Below, in pieces: positions 50,856 through 61,049 of a DNA stretch of 64,000 nt (the stretch's first letter is position 1; each line of letters starts with the position of its first letter). The translations under genes were made by a program, and so were the position numbers. Source of the DNA: PGYR01 sp034670025 (lineage in GTDB: Bacteria > Bacteroidota > Ignavibacteria > Kapaibacteriales > UBA2268); assembly GCA_034670025.1 (NCBI GenBank), contig JAXMOE010000002.1, forward strand, positions 1 through 64,000, read 5' to 3'. The notes beneath the pieces are model-generated. The model had not been told where the DNA came from. It did no database searches and worked only from the letters and a program-made list of their open reading frames with translations.

Positions 50856-51293
50856 CTATTTGAATTTTATATCACTACTTATATTAATTGCAATCTGCTT
50901 TGTTAAATCAGTTAGCACCTTGATATGAAACAATGTAATATGTTGTAATGCGGCATCTGCTGGACGGCCAGTTTTCAATGCATTCATATAGTTTTCTATA
51001 TGTCTCAAATCAAAGTCATCAATGTCATATGGATCATATACCATATCTTCTTTTGCATCTTCTATGGCTCTATCCATTAGAGTTGATTTTAATACTGGCT
51101 TTCCTATTCCATAAAACAACCAATCAAGTGAGATTTCAGGAAGCTTCTCAGTAATCAATTTGATATCAATAGAATTTCGTTGTCTCCAGTTAGAAATCGT
51201 TTGAGGTGTAACTCCTAGCTTTTCAGCTAATTCATTATTTGATCTTAAATGAAAATGGAATATTATTCTATCAAGTATTTTTCTTACATCCAT
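50856..51293 (-). CDS. CI-type HTH regulator (early operon)
   Basis: 145 residues from ATG 51293, which has GAGG 7 bp upstream; a TTG at 51299 is less likely. Residues 15-55 are a Bacteriophage CI-type helix-turn-helix: RSNNELAEKLGVTPQTISNWRQRNSIDIKLITEKLPEISLDWLFYGIGKP. No S24 protease part. It is clearly paralogous with the repressor at 51682 (same SxDxLxYGxGxP tail). Likely a Ner/Cro-like or middle regulator of the phage. Confidence 0.75.
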   Translation of the reverse strand: MDVRKILDRIIFHFHLRSNNELAEKLGVTPQTISNWRQRNSIDIKLITEKLPEISLDWLFYGIGKPVLKSTLMDRAIEDAKEDMVYDPYDIDDFDLRHIENYMNALKTGRPADAALQHITLFHIKVLTDLTKQIAINISSDIKFK

Positions 51294-51295
51294 TA

Positions 51296-51535
51296 TCAAA
51301 CCTCATAAATAGGTTTACGCTCTCTTATTCTCTTGTACTCTTCCTCTCTCCTTATCATCTCGTCTTCAACTAGTTTAGTAACAATAGGGTCGCCATTATT
51401 ATATCTGTTGTGAATTGATACCCTGGATACTTTTTTGTTTTTCTTCTTCGAGAGCTTCTTAGCAACGGTTGTTAATATTCCACGATATGGGTATCGCTTA
51501 AAGCTTATTTCGTTTATTTTTGATGTTGATTCCAT
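51296..51535 (-). CDS. Small basic DNA-binding protein, first early gene
   Basis: 79 residues, very basic (TVAKKLSKKKNKKVSRVSIHNRYNNGDPIVTKLVEDEMIRREEEYKRIRERKP). The stop overlaps the start of the next gene. It is the first leftward gene from the divergent operator region. Likely a small regulator. Confidence 0.55.
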   Translation of the reverse strand: MESTSKINEISFKRYPYRGILTTVAKKLSKKKNKKVSRVSIHNRYNNGDPIVTKLVEDEMIRREEEYKRIRERKPIYEV

Positions 51536-51681
51536 ATTGCGTAGTTTTGTTTTGTTAATGTTATGGTAATGTTTATTTAATGTTTTGTCCGTATTTCTTG
51601 TACAAGTTTACGCATTTACAAAACACTATGCAAATCTTTTTTGCATTTTGAAGCAATTTGTTCACTATTTGAGGTATGATT
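51536..51681. promoter_or_regulatory. Divergent early control region with palindromic operator
   Basis: 146 bp between the leftward early genes and the rightward repressor. Contains a perfect dyad TGCAAA (51629-51634) / TTTGCA (51640-51645). It also has TTTACGCATTTAC and other repeats around it. Both regulators nearby carry CI-type helix-turn-helix domains and can be expected to bind here. Ribosome site GAGG at 51671. Confidence 0.6.
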
Positions 51682-52419
51682 ATGGCTTCATTCGGTAAAG
51701 AAACCGTAGAAGCAGCTATTAAGAGGATGAAAAAAATACTCTCCATTTACACTGATACTGAGCTTTCAGAAAAGTTAGGATTAACTAGATCTGGACTCAG
51801 TTCATGGAAAACTAGAGGGTCGTTGGATATAGCATTAATTCAACAAAAAATTACAGGAGTATCTATAGATTATTTGCTTTATGGTGTGGGGACACCATTA
51901 ATAGACTTTAGTTCTATGAAGGAAAATATGATTGATGGAATTCTAGGTATTGTAAAAGACCCTGAAACTGGATATGAGTTAAAACCTAATATTAATAAAG
52001 TTCTTGAAAAGCAGAATCTTATAGATTCAATAGAGTATGAATATAGTACTAGGATGCCAATATATTACTGTAATGGTTTAAACACTGATAGCAAACGTTT
52101 CAATGAATTCAAGAATCATTATAGATATGAATACTTAGTAAACGAAAGAACTATTGGTATAGACATGAATAGTGATCAGTATTCTAATTATGGTTATCAT
52201 GAAGGAGATACATTAATAATTGATACAACTAGAGCACCAAATAATGGTGATGTAATATTAGGACACAGAGAAGGTGAATTAGAATTATTACTATATATAG
52301 AAAATGATAGTGATATATATTATCAAGAAATACAAAATAATATAAATAAGAAACATGATAATGATGGAAGCATTGATGTATATGGAGTAGTTATTTCAAA
52401 ACTAAAAACATACAAATAG
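51682..52419 (+). CDS. CI-type repressor with S24-like C-terminal domain
   Basis: 245 residues from ATG 51682 (GAGG is 7 bp before; the ATG at 51676 is only 1 bp away from it). Helix-turn-helix YTDTELSEKLGLTRSGLSSWKTRGSLDIALIQQKITGVSIDYLLYGVGTP, then a C-terminal half with MNSDQYSNYGYHEGDTLIIDTTRAPNNGDVILGHREGELELLLYIEN, the fold pattern of LexA/CI. A Ser (in NSDQY) is near the catalytic place but the usual Lys position reads LELLLY, so self-cleavage is doubtful. Its orientation opposite to the early genes is that of a lysogeny repressor. Confidence 0.8.
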   Translation: MASFGKETVEAAIKRMKKILSIYTDTELSEKLGLTRSGLSSWKTRGSLDIALIQQKITGVSIDYLLYGVGTPLIDFSSMKENMIDGILGIVKDPETGYELKPNINKVLEKQNLIDSIEYEYSTRMPIYYCNGLNTDSKRFNEFKNHYRYEYLVNERTIGIDMNSDQYSNYGYHEGDTLIIDTTRAPNNGDVILGHREGELELLLYIENDSDIYYQEIQNNINKKHDNDGSIDVYGVVISKLKTYK

Positions 52420-52769
52420 ACTTCCTTTTTATAAAATAAAGCGTTCCCACTTTAGCTGTCCTTTTTGTGAAATGTAGTAAAAATTCTTTCCTTTTTACTT
52501 TCCTTATTTCATGAAATTGCCTTTATTATTGGAGTAGCAATAAATGATAAATATTGCAAACCAACAAGCGCTACAAACAAGCATACAACAACGGAAAGCG
52601 TAATAATGAGGTTAACGCAAAGTGGAGGAAGAAAACGGTGAACAGGCAGGCAAATCGGCTAAATATAGCAACAAACAGAACGACGGCGGAAAACTAAAGT
52701 GGGAAAACAAGAAAAAACCGCCGTTGGTAGATGGGCATCACGTGGGGGTGTTAATATGGGAATATATAA
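52420..52769. other. Right end region of the prophage, non-coding
   Basis: No gene. Holds transposase-binding-like repeats: CGTTCCCACTTTAGCTGTCC (from 52442, direct, matching 18565), AAACTAAAGTGGGAAAACAAG (52692-52712, inverted) and the terminal repeat (52752-52773). A 7-bp dyad ACGGCGG (52684-52690) / CCGCCGT (52719-52725) flanks the second repeat. Confidence 0.65.
52442..52463 (+). repeat. Transposase-binding-like repeat, right end
   Basis: Direct copy of the left-end element at 18565-18586 with two mismatches over 22 bp. Located 300 bp inside the right terminus. Together with 52692-52712 it makes a multi-site end. Confidence 0.65.
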
Positions 52770-52773
52770 TATG
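52752..52773 (-). repeat. Right terminal inverted repeat of the prophage
   Basis: Exact reverse complement of 18532-18553 over 22 bp; the last bases overlap the target site ATAT. Confidence 0.8.
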
Positions 52774-55547
52774 TTTCAGCTATTAGCGGAGAAACTTTAT
52801 TTAGAAATAAACTCTCACATAATTTCAAAACAAAAGTTAATGTTTCTGGATTGATAAAAGAGACAAGCACACTTGATGAGCCAGTGTCGAAACCATTTTC
52901 TAATATCTATGTGAATGTAGACGGAAAACAATACACTACTGATATTAATGGGAATTTTGAATTAGATATTGATGAAGAAAAAGAAGTTAAAGTCGAATTT
53001 AAAGGTCCTTGGGTTGATTTTCAAAATACCTCATATGCACAAGGGAAAATATCTACAACTATAAAACCTGACGAGGAAAATAGTATTGTATGGAATGATG
53101 ATAACTCTAGCATGCAAGAAAGAATGGTTGTTTATCATTTAAATTACATTCGAGATTATTTCAAGTCAATGGATACTACAAAAACATCTATGGACTTTCA
53201 GATGAATCTAAGATTTGAAGAAGGAAATGCCCAAATAGGTAACGAACCAAATGCTTATTCTTCTGGTACTACGATAGGATTTGTAGCTGTAAATAATAAG
53301 ACAATGAATTTGCCAGAAACTCCAGCCGTATTATATCATGAATATGGTCACAGTATTAACATGTTGCTCTATGAAGAATTAGGACAACAAGGTGGAATGA
53401 TTAATCAATCAGCTCATGAAGGAATTGCTGATATAACAGGAGCTCTAATTATTGATGATCCCAGAGTAGGATATGGAGCATTCACGGACGACCCTGACAG
53501 ACTTATCAGAAACTGCAAGAATACCTTAAAGTACCCTGATGATATCCAAAGTGATCCACACCATAATGGTCAAATAATTGCTGGTGCTTTTTGGGATTTA
53601 CGTACATATACTGATCTAGAGACTGTAAAAAAGCTAGCTCATTTCTCTCGGTACGGATTACCTGATGATGCTGATAATGGAATTTGCTTTTCAGAATGGT
53701 TACTTGAAGTACTTGTTGCCGATGATGATGATGGTGACCTTACTAACAAAACTCCTAATTATGAATCTATAATAAGAGCATTTGACAATCATAATATAAA
53801 CTTTAGTGGTTTACTTAGTAATTCATTAGTTCATACTCCTATTGAAGATATGAAAAAACCAGAAGATAAAATTGAAGTAAATGCAAGGTTTACTCTACCT
53901 GAATTTTATAAAAATAGCTCTAATGAGACTAAAGTATACTTAAACTATTCATTCAATGATTTTATTGATGATACTATTACAGTAGAAGCAGCTGAAAAGA
54001 ATGGTGAAAATTTATTATTTAATATTAGTAATGCCCCAGAAACAGGAAAAGTGAGCTACTATTTCAGTTTGTTTGACCCATTGACACAAACTGAAATAGA
54101 ACCCATTGGTAACCAAAATGGGATTACAAATTTTAGTTTTGTGATTGGTTATGAAGTTGTTTTTATTGAACGTTTCCAAGAAGACGATTGGACTTTCTCT
54201 GATGAACCAAATGGAAAAAAAGGAGTACTAGAAATAGGTTCTCCGCAAGTCAATGATATGAGTCAATTTGGTCTTGGGGTTTTCCAAAATGGAGATAGTG
54301 ATGATGAGGATAATATTTGTTTAGTTACAGGAGCGGAAGTATTTGAAGAAGCTTTTTGGGAAAATGGAATCTATCAATCGTCTCATGCCATTTCACCAAA
54401 AATTGACCTTTCTGGCGCAATAGCACCTGTATTTAAATTTGAATTATGGGACTTCAAATTTATAATGGAACAAAATACTAAAGCAAAACTTAACATAGAA
54501 CTAAGTGATGATGATGGAGAAACATGGAATTTAGCGTATGAGTACGATGGTGAAGAAGCCAGTACAGGTAAATGGATTGATCAAAGTATTATATTGAACA
54601 ACATTGGTTTCAATTCAAACTTTAGATATAAAGTAAATGTAGTCGTTGAGAATTTTCAAGAGTTCCAAGGTCAGCCATCTATATTTGCGGAATATATGAT
54701 TGACAACGTTACTATCTCAGATATTGCATCAAAAGTTCAAGTTGCTCCTAAAACAGTTTCCCTGAAACTACCTAAGAATAATACTGAATCGAAGACGGAA
54801 CTAAATATTGAATGGTATTCAGCTTTATTTTCTGACAGTTATATATTACAAGTATCTGAGAAAGAGGATTTTAGTGATTTATCTATAGAAGAAGAATTAA
54901 CAAGTTCGAAGTTTAATATGAGTGGCTTGCAATATAATATCAAGTATTACTGGAGGGTAAAAGCTAAAAATTCTATTGGAGAAAGTCCTTGGTCAAATGT
55001 ATGGAGCTTTACTACAGAAAATATTTCGAGCACAAGTTTAATATTCCCATTGAATAATAGTGAAAATGTGTTAAAAAATACTAGTATTTCATGGGCAGAT
55101 CTAGGTTCAGAAGTTAAATATCAATTACATATAACGAAAGATGAAAAATTTGAGTCAATTGATATAGACATTAACAGCGATTTAAGTTCTGTAAATGTAA
55201 ACTTAGAAGTTAATCAAACATATTTCTGGAGAGTTAAATCTATTACAGAGACTAGTGAGTCGGATTGGTCAGAAGTCTTTAGTTTTAAAGTTCAAGGAAC
55301 AACTTCAAACATAAGTAATGACTTTAATAGCAAAATCAAAGTGTATCCAAACCCTTTTAATACTGAAATTCAAGTTGAAGGAGAAATAAGAAATCTAGAA
55401 ATATTAGATATATCTGGTAAAACAATAATGAAAGAGTCATACGACAATAAGTCCGTAACTAATTATAAAATTGAAACTTCTATTTTACCATCAGGCACAT
55501 ATTTTATACTAATAGATAATAATATATATAAATTAATTAAACAATGA
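52770..55547 (+). pseudogene. Secreted metalloprotease, 3' part (catalytic and T9SS), split by prophage
   Basis: The frame is open from 52770 (YVSAISGETLF...) and has no ribosome site or start of its own; the TTG at 52851 is arbitrary. Contains the zinc site LYHEYGHSIN (HExxH) with the third ligand and helper residues in AHEGIADITGALI, as in thermolysin/fungalysin-type clan MA peptidases. A propeller/jelly-like middle, two fibronectin III-like units (SYILQVSEKEDFSD...YYWRVKAKNSIGESPWS; YQLHITKDEKFES...YFWRVKSITETSESDWS) and a T9SS type A tail (KVYPNPFNTEIQVEG...LPSGTYFILID) follow. With 17835-18536 it makes a protein of about 1158 residues. Confidence 0.88.
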
Positions 55548-55647
55548 TATAAATAATGTTTAAAATGTCTTAAGGGGTTCAGCACATTTTTAAGCTATTA
55601 AATAAATATTGAATCCCATTGTTAATAATAATATAGGAATACTTATC

Positions 55648-56070
55648 ATGAAAAAATACTTAATCCAAATACTTGCGATTTTGGTAGTAGCTACTTTAGA
55701 AGCTTGTGACTTTGATATTACAAACCCAGGTGGTGGGAGCCATGGTGGTGGTGGAAGAGATACTATGGATGTTGATACGAATTATAGAGAACCTATGATT
55801 GTAGATATTTATGAAGGAGAGAAGGTTGAGACTCGCAATATGAAAACAGTAAAACTAAGCTCTGTAACAGTTGTTTCAGATAGAGATTTTAAAGTTGAAC
55901 TAAGTGTAATGGACAAGAAAATTGGAAAAGAGACAGTTGTGATATTATCGATGGAAAATCCTTCTAAGGAAGTAAATGACTGCATAATCACACTCCTTTA
56001 TATTGGACCTGAAGCAGAAGCAGAAAAAGGTGAAGAAGTCAATTATGTTGTTGGCTTACAGATTATGTAA
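55648..56070 (+). CDS. Small lipoprotein, unknown function
   Basis: 140 residues from ATG 55648 (AGGAA upstream; the in-frame ATG at 55609 would place 13 polar residues before the signal). Signal peptide KKYLIQILAILVVATLEAC with lipidated Cys. Gly-rich loop (GGGSHGGGGRD) then beta-rich body (VTVVSDRDFKVELSVMDKKIGKETVVIL). Follows the protease fragment; terminator at 56127. Confidence 0.65.
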   Translation: MKKYLIQILAILVVATLEACDFDITNPGGGSHGGGGRDTMDVDTNYREPMIVDIYEGEKVETRNMKTVKLSSVTVVSDRDFKVELSVMDKKIGKETVVILSMENPSKEVNDCIITLLYIGPEAEAEKGEEVNYVVGLQIM

Positions 56071-56126
56071 TTCTTAATAGAATGAGTAAAAAAATACTCA
56101 AGATGGGATTACTAAAAATAGGATTT

Positions 56127-56159
56127 AAAATGAGTCCAATGTCATATTGGGCTCATTTT
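56127..56159 (+). terminator. Rho-independent terminator
   Basis: AAAATGAGTCCAAT (56127-56140) / ATTGGGCTCATTTT (56146-56159), 14-bp stem with a G-T pair, followed by TATTTAAA. It ends the lipoprotein gene. Confidence 0.85.
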
Positions 56160-56926
56160 TATTTAAATGTATATTACTATTAGAATAATAGATTAAATCT
56201 CTTTTTTATCAACAAATAAACATACTTCTCAATTATTTAATTAAAAACTCATACTATCCTCATAACTTGTCATACTCAACTCTTACAGAGTGTAAAGAAA
56301 CAACCTTGTTAAAGCCTAAATTTTCCCTAAGTATTTTTTACGTAATTTTGAATACCATTTTATATTATACCCAGATATCAAACGTTATTTGAAAAGTATT
56401 TTACATACAAACTATAACTTTGTGTAAGTTGATTGTTAGTTAGTTTTGTCATTACTATTAGTTTATGATGAGAATCTAAAAAAAATAATACTATTACAGC
56501 TTTAGTGGTTTAAAAGTTCTGTGAGACTACTTTTATTATTATATAATTAATTAATCATATAGTCAAGCAAACTGAAGATTTACAAAAAGAAAAATCTCTA
56601 AAGTTGAGAATTAAAACTTAAAACGTTAAGAAAAACGTTATAATTAAACAATTAGAATGCTTTATCTTATTTAGTTACAGGTATATATGTTATTTTCAAA
56701 TTATTTGCTGGCGGAGGTGGCTTTTGCTGAAGGCAAAAGACGGAGGTGGACGAAGAAGTTATTCCGAGTGAAGTGTGGGAATCTCATTTTCGATCACAGA
56801 CAGCCGCGCTACGCTCGCTGTGACATTTTATTCCTCCCCAGTCAGAAATAAGTTTCAGACAGCCCCTCCAGAGGGGCACAGGTAGTGATAAATTGAAAGA
56901 ATTAATTAGAAACAAAACAAAACATC
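56160..56926. other. Long intergenic region with decayed leader-repeat and host-type repeats
   Basis: No gene. 56491-56530 contains CTATTACAG...TTTAGTGGTTTAAAAGTTCTGTGAG, resembling the 3' half of the accessory leader repeats. 56709-56890 holds G/C-richer text: CGGAGGTGG twice (56712, 56741), CGATCACAGACAGCCGC...GCTGTGAC and CCCCTCCAGAGGGG, a hairpin. The latter have the look of dispersed palindromic repeats. The start region of the following gene (56890-56926) is plain A/T-rich. Confidence 0.45.
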
Positions 56927-59900
56927 ATGAAAAAAGCAATACTAATACTCCTACTCTTGCCAATAATAGCAAGCCCCCAATCATTCAATGTGTTCGACAT
57001 AGACACTAGCGAATACCCAATAATGAAAGCCAAGTTCTATTCGGTAGATGAAAATGGCGACCAAATACTAAACCACACCACCTCTGATTTCGAGATAACC
57101 GAGAATGGGAATCCTGCTGAAGTGCTGAGTGTTAGTTGTCCGGAAGCTATTGCAAGCCAAGATAATGAAATCTACTCTGTTGCTATGAGTATAGATATTT
57201 CAGGATCAATGAAGGGAGAGCCGATAAAACTTGGGAAAATAACAGCCAAAGAAATTGTAAATGTTATAAGTAACCAAAAGATTAGATTTGCTATCCAAGA
57301 ATGCAATGATAAAGCGAACATAATAAATGATTTTACTAGAGACTATGATAAAGTTACGAATAATATTGAAAATATAGTTGCAGGAGGTGGAAATGATTTT
57401 GTTGAGCAATTATTAAATCCAAAAACTGGAATTTTGAATATAGCAAAAAAGGGTGAAGGAAACAAAATTGCAATAATCTATACTGATGCTTATTGGGAAC
57501 CATTGACAAATGATAAAATTCAGCAAGCAATTGAAATATGTAGAAATAATGATATAAAGCTTTATACTATTATTTATACTAGACCAGAAGCCGAACCAAA
57601 TGGAATAAAGTCGTCATTAAAAGAAATATCTGAACAATCCGGTGGCGAGTTTTTTGATGGTGTTACAAATATTGATTTAGCTGAATTAGCCGCTTTTAAA
57701 GTAACTGAGGTGTTTGGCAATGACCCTTGTGAAATTGTTTGGAATAGTAACCCTCTTTGTAATGGAACATTAGATATTGAAATATCAAATCAAACAACAA
57801 ATCTAAAAGCAAAAGTAGGACTAAGATTAGATGATTCTCAATACCTATCCCTTGATATTAATACATATATCATCGAGTTTGGAATAAACAGTACAGATAC
57901 TACTATAACTATAACAGCAAAAAATGGAACTCAAACTATAAATAATATTATATTTGAACCAGATAATGGTGATTATCAAATCGTAACACCACTACCAATA
58001 ACGATACCAAGTAATGGATCAGTAGAAATAGAGCTGATTTATACCTCAACTGATGATTCCAGAGAATATAAGAGAATGGAAATATTAGGAAATTACTGTA
58101 ATATCTCAATGGGGTTGTTAAAAGGGGACAAAGATAAACCTATTACGCAAAAAACTTTAGAACTCACTCATCCAAATGGTGGTGAAGAATTTATTGCAGG
58201 TACAGATACAATTATTTCGTGGAAAGGAATTTCAGAATCCGATTTAGTTAATATTAATTTCAGCAGTAACAATGGCAACACTTGGAGAATTATAGACAAT
58301 AGAGAGTCGGGACTTAACTATTCTTGGAGTATACCTATTATAAACTCTAATAAATGTTTAATTAGAATAGATCAAAATGCATACGAAGAGTATGATTATC
58401 AAGAAAATCAAGAAAAAATTGAGTGGTTAAAGAACTATGGTGGATCAGAAAATGATGAAGCAAAATCTGTAGTCCAGTCTTACGATGGAAGTTTTATAGT
58501 ATATGGTCATTCACGATCTAATGATAAAGATGTTGATGAAGAAGTTGTAGGGTATGGCTTATGGTTATTAAAAATAGATCAAACAGGAGGAGTAATCAGG
58601 AAGAAAGTTATTGATGGTAATGAAATAGATCTTGCAAGAAATATAGTAAGAAGTAATGATGGCGGTTATCTACTCTGTGGTGAATCAGAATCTGATACAG
58701 GTATGTTTTCGGAAAGTCAAGGAAAAAGAGATCATTTCATTATTAAAATTAGCGAAGATTTCGATATAACTTGGTCAAAAACTTTTGGTACACCATTAAA
58801 TGATTATAGTAGCTATATAGAAGAATTAGAAAATAGTAATTTACTATTCGTAGGGAGTCAAGAAAATAATAATATTGACATAGTAATTTATATCCTTGAT
58901 AATGTGGGGCAGTTAATTCTAACAAAGACTTTTGGTGGTAATGATCAAGATCTTGGGATTTCTGCACATGAATCCTCAGATGGGAATTTCTTTCTGATAG
59001 GAAATACAAACTCTAATGATGGACTGTTCAAAGAAAATAAAGGTGAGTCAGATGTTTGGGTCGCCAAATTAGACAGTAACGCAAATATTATTTGGAGTAG
59101 AATGTATGGTGGTTCAAAAGGTGATTTTGCAAATGCAAGTTTAGTTTTACAAGATGGAAGTTTAGTAGTTGTAGGTAGAACTTATTCAAATGATGGAACA
59201 ATTCAACACAACAAAGGCAAACTTGATGGTTGGATTATGAAATTAGATAATGAAGGCAATCTTGAATGGTCAAAAACAATTGGAGGAAGTGGCTCTGAAG
59301 TTATTGAAGATATTAAAGAAATAGACAAAAACAGCTTTATTTTAGCTGGAAATACAAGCTCATTAGATGGAGATTTTAATTTATATGAGAAGGCATCCAG
59401 TGCCTTCTCAATGAAAATTAACGTTAATGGGGATATTATTTGGAACAAAGAAGTTAGTGGAAATGGCTACGAACAATTTGATGCGATAACAATTTCAGAT
59501 AATAGTAAATTTTTAATGGTTGGAAAAAGTTCATCAACAGAGGATCTATTCATTAATAACAAAGGTAGAAGTGACTTTCTTGCAGTTAAATTTAATATCG
59601 ATTTACCGCCCCTACAATCCGACACTTCTGAAGCTGTGTTTTCTATAATAATGCCCGAGCCAGTTATACGAAATAATGATATTGACATGGGTGAGATGAT
59701 TGTTGGGAATACAAAAGACACGATTGTATCTTCAGTTATCTGTAACAATGGTGATGCACCTTTGCACGTCCTCGGTGTGGATATAACTGGTGGTGATGAT
59801 ATTGATTTTCTTATTCCTCGTGGCGCAGGTGATTTCTATTTGGAGAAAGATGAATGCCAAGATATGATGTTTGAGTTTACTCCATCTGAGCTTGGTAACC

Positions 59901-60976
59901 GAACAGCAGTTGCAACAATCAGAACGACAATTGGTGATTTTTCTGATACGATAAACATTCAAGGTTTAGGAATAGACCCACTAATTAAAGCCACTACAAA
60001 TGTAGTTGACTTTGGTAAGTTTGAATTAGGTGATGGCAAGGACACAAATGTAGTTTTAATAAAAAATGTTGGTGCAAAAGATATTAATATCACCGAGATG
60101 AAGATTATTGGTCCAGATATCGAGCAGTTTAACATAATTAGAACTAATTTAAATTTCACTATTTCTCCTGAAGAAGAAAAAATATTAGAGTTAAACTTCA
60201 CTGCAAAATATGGAGGAAGGACATCCTCAATAATAGAGTTTCACTATGATGGTGTTGGATCGCCACTCCGCTCTATGCTTTTCGCTGAGGGAATAGGTGG
60301 CGAAGTTTACCCACAAGTGGCAGATGCATACGTGGGGGAGAGAGTAGAACTTGGACTTCACCTTGGTAGAATAAAGCCAGAAGGATTAGACGAAGTCGCT
60401 ACTAACTTCACTGCAACTGTTAGCTATAACTCTACGCTCCTTGCCCCGATTGATAAAAATATAACAGTAACTACTGAAAATACTACTTCATACATCGAGA
60501 TAGAAGGACAGCTTAGTGGTGCTGCACAAATTGCCACAGTACCAATGAAAGTGGGATTGGGAACTGCAATCAGCAGTGGACTTGTGGTGACAGAATTTCA
60601 ATTATACGATGCTAATGGCGACTCTGTTGATTATGAAATAGAGCCAGGAGTTGGCGAATTCAATGTGCTTGGAATCTGTGAAGAGGGAGGTACTAGATTA
60701 ATCAATCCCAACGGCGAGCAAGTTGAGCTGAAAGTCACTCAAGACCAGATGAACACGAATGCAACTGTTAGCTTGAACCTAATCGAGTCTGGACAAACAG
60801 ACCTGATAATTTACGACCAGTTGGGCAATGCCATAGAAACGGCATTTTCAGGCACACCTAACACTGGCACAAAAGAGCTGACTTTAGATCTAAGTAATTA
60901 CTCAAATGGGCGATATTACATTAAGCTTACCACTCCGACCATAACTAAGACAGAGATATTAGAAATTGTGAGGTGA
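56927..60976 (+). CDS. Very large secreted VWA/propeller/ASH protein with T9SS tail
   Basis: 1349 residues. Signal peptide 1-17. VWA domain (about 85-260) with MIDAS SIDISGSMKG and DAYWEPLTND. Residues about 505-890 repeat a WxKTFGGSxxDxxxxxxxxxDGSxxxxGxTxSxDG...LWLLKIDxxG unit (at least five), a delta-60-type/propeller region. Then two ASH-like immunoglobulin units (IDMGEMIVGNTKDTIVSSVICNNGDAPLHVLGV; VVDFGKFELGDGKDTNVVLIKNVGAKDINI), and a type A T9SS tail (LIIYDQLGNAIETAFSG...LSNYSNGRYYIKLTTP). A surface adhesin or display protein; ligand unknown. Confidence 0.85.
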   Translation: MKKAILILLLLPIIASPQSFNVFDIDTSEYPIMKAKFYSVDENGDQILNHTTSDFEITENGNPAEVLSVSCPEAIASQDNEIYSVAMSIDISGSMKGEPIKLGKITAKEIVNVISNQKIRFAIQECNDKANIINDFTRDYDKVTNNIENIVAGGGNDFVEQLLNPKTGILNIAKKGEGNKIAIIYTDAYWEPLTNDKIQQAIEICRNNDIKLYTIIYTRPEAEPNGIKSSLKEISEQSGGEFFDGVTNIDLAELAAFKVTEVFGNDPCEIVWNSNPLCNGTLDIEISNQTTNLKAKVGLRLDDSQYLSLDINTYIIEFGINSTDTTITITAKNGTQTINNIIFEPDNGDYQIVTPLPITIPSNGSVEIELIYTSTDDSREYKRMEILGNYCNISMGLLKGDKDKPITQKTLELTHPNGGEEFIAGTDTIISWKGISESDLVNINFSSNNGNTWRIIDNRESGLNYSWSIPIINSNKCLIRIDQNAYEEYDYQENQEKIEWLKNYGGSENDEAKSVVQSYDGSFIVYGHSRSNDKDVDEEVVGYGLWLLKIDQTGGVIRKKVIDGNEIDLARNIVRSNDGGYLLCGESESDTGMFSESQGKRDHFIIKISEDFDITWSKTFGTPLNDYSSYIEELENSNLLFVGSQENNNIDIVIYILDNVGQLILTKTFGGNDQDLGISAHESSDGNFFLIGNTNSNDGLFKENKGESDVWVAKLDSNANIIWSRMYGGSKGDFANASLVLQDGSLVVVGRTYSNDGTIQHNKGKLDGWIMKLDNEGNLEWSKTIGGSGSEVIEDIKEIDKNSFILAGNTSSLDGDFNLYEKASSAFSMKINVNGDIIWNKEVSGNGYEQFDAITISDNSKFLMVGKSSSTEDLFINNKGRSDFLAVKFNIDLPPLQSDTSEAVFSIIMPEPVIRNNDIDMGEMIVGNTKDTIVSSVICNNGDAPLHVLGVDITGGDDIDFLIPRGAGDFYLEKDECQDMMFEFTPSELGNRTAVATIRTTIGDFSDTINIQGLGIDPLIKATTNVVDFGKFELGDGKDTNVVLIKNVGAKDINITEMKIIGPDIEQFNIIRTNLNFTISPEEEKILELNFTAKYGGRTSSIIEFHYDGVGSPLRSMLFAEGIGGEVYPQVADAYVGERVELGLHLGRIKPEGLDEVATNFTATVSYNSTLLAPIDKNITVTTENTTSYIEIEGQLSGAAQIATVPMKVGLGTAISSGLVVTEFQLYDANGDSVDYEIEPGVGEFNVLGICEEGGTRLINPNGEQVELKVTQDQMNTNATVSLNLIESGQTDLIIYDQLGNAIETAFSGTPNTGTKELTLDLSNYSNGRYYIKLTTPTITKTEILEIVR

Positions 60977-61049
60977 TGAGAACGTGGTCTTTATTGAAAA
61001 AAAAAACGTTAAGTTACATTATATTTTATCACTTATAAATTAAAAAAAA

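Larger units (their letters stand above)
18537..52768. mobile_element. Mu-like transposable prophage with siphovirus-type tail (about 34.2 kb)
   Basis: Bounded by 22-bp inverted repeats and inserted in a metalloprotease gene. It holds a MuA-like transposase, Gam-like protein, Mu-type portal and packaging genes, capsid, tail and lysis genes, and a divergent repressor pair. No tyrosine or serine integrase is present, so transposition is the expected way in. The long tape measure without sheath or Mu baseplate genes points to a flexible non-contractile tail, as in transposable siphoviruses. Exact ends are uncertain by about 4 bp because target and terminal repeat overlap. All major gene classes appear intact except for a recognisable MuB. 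Confidence 0.9.

Noticed and set aside
52851..55547. Stand-alone protease gene starting at TTG 52851
   Set aside because: The frame is open back to 52770 and joins the left fragment perfectly; no ribosome site precedes the TTG, and a signal peptide is missing.
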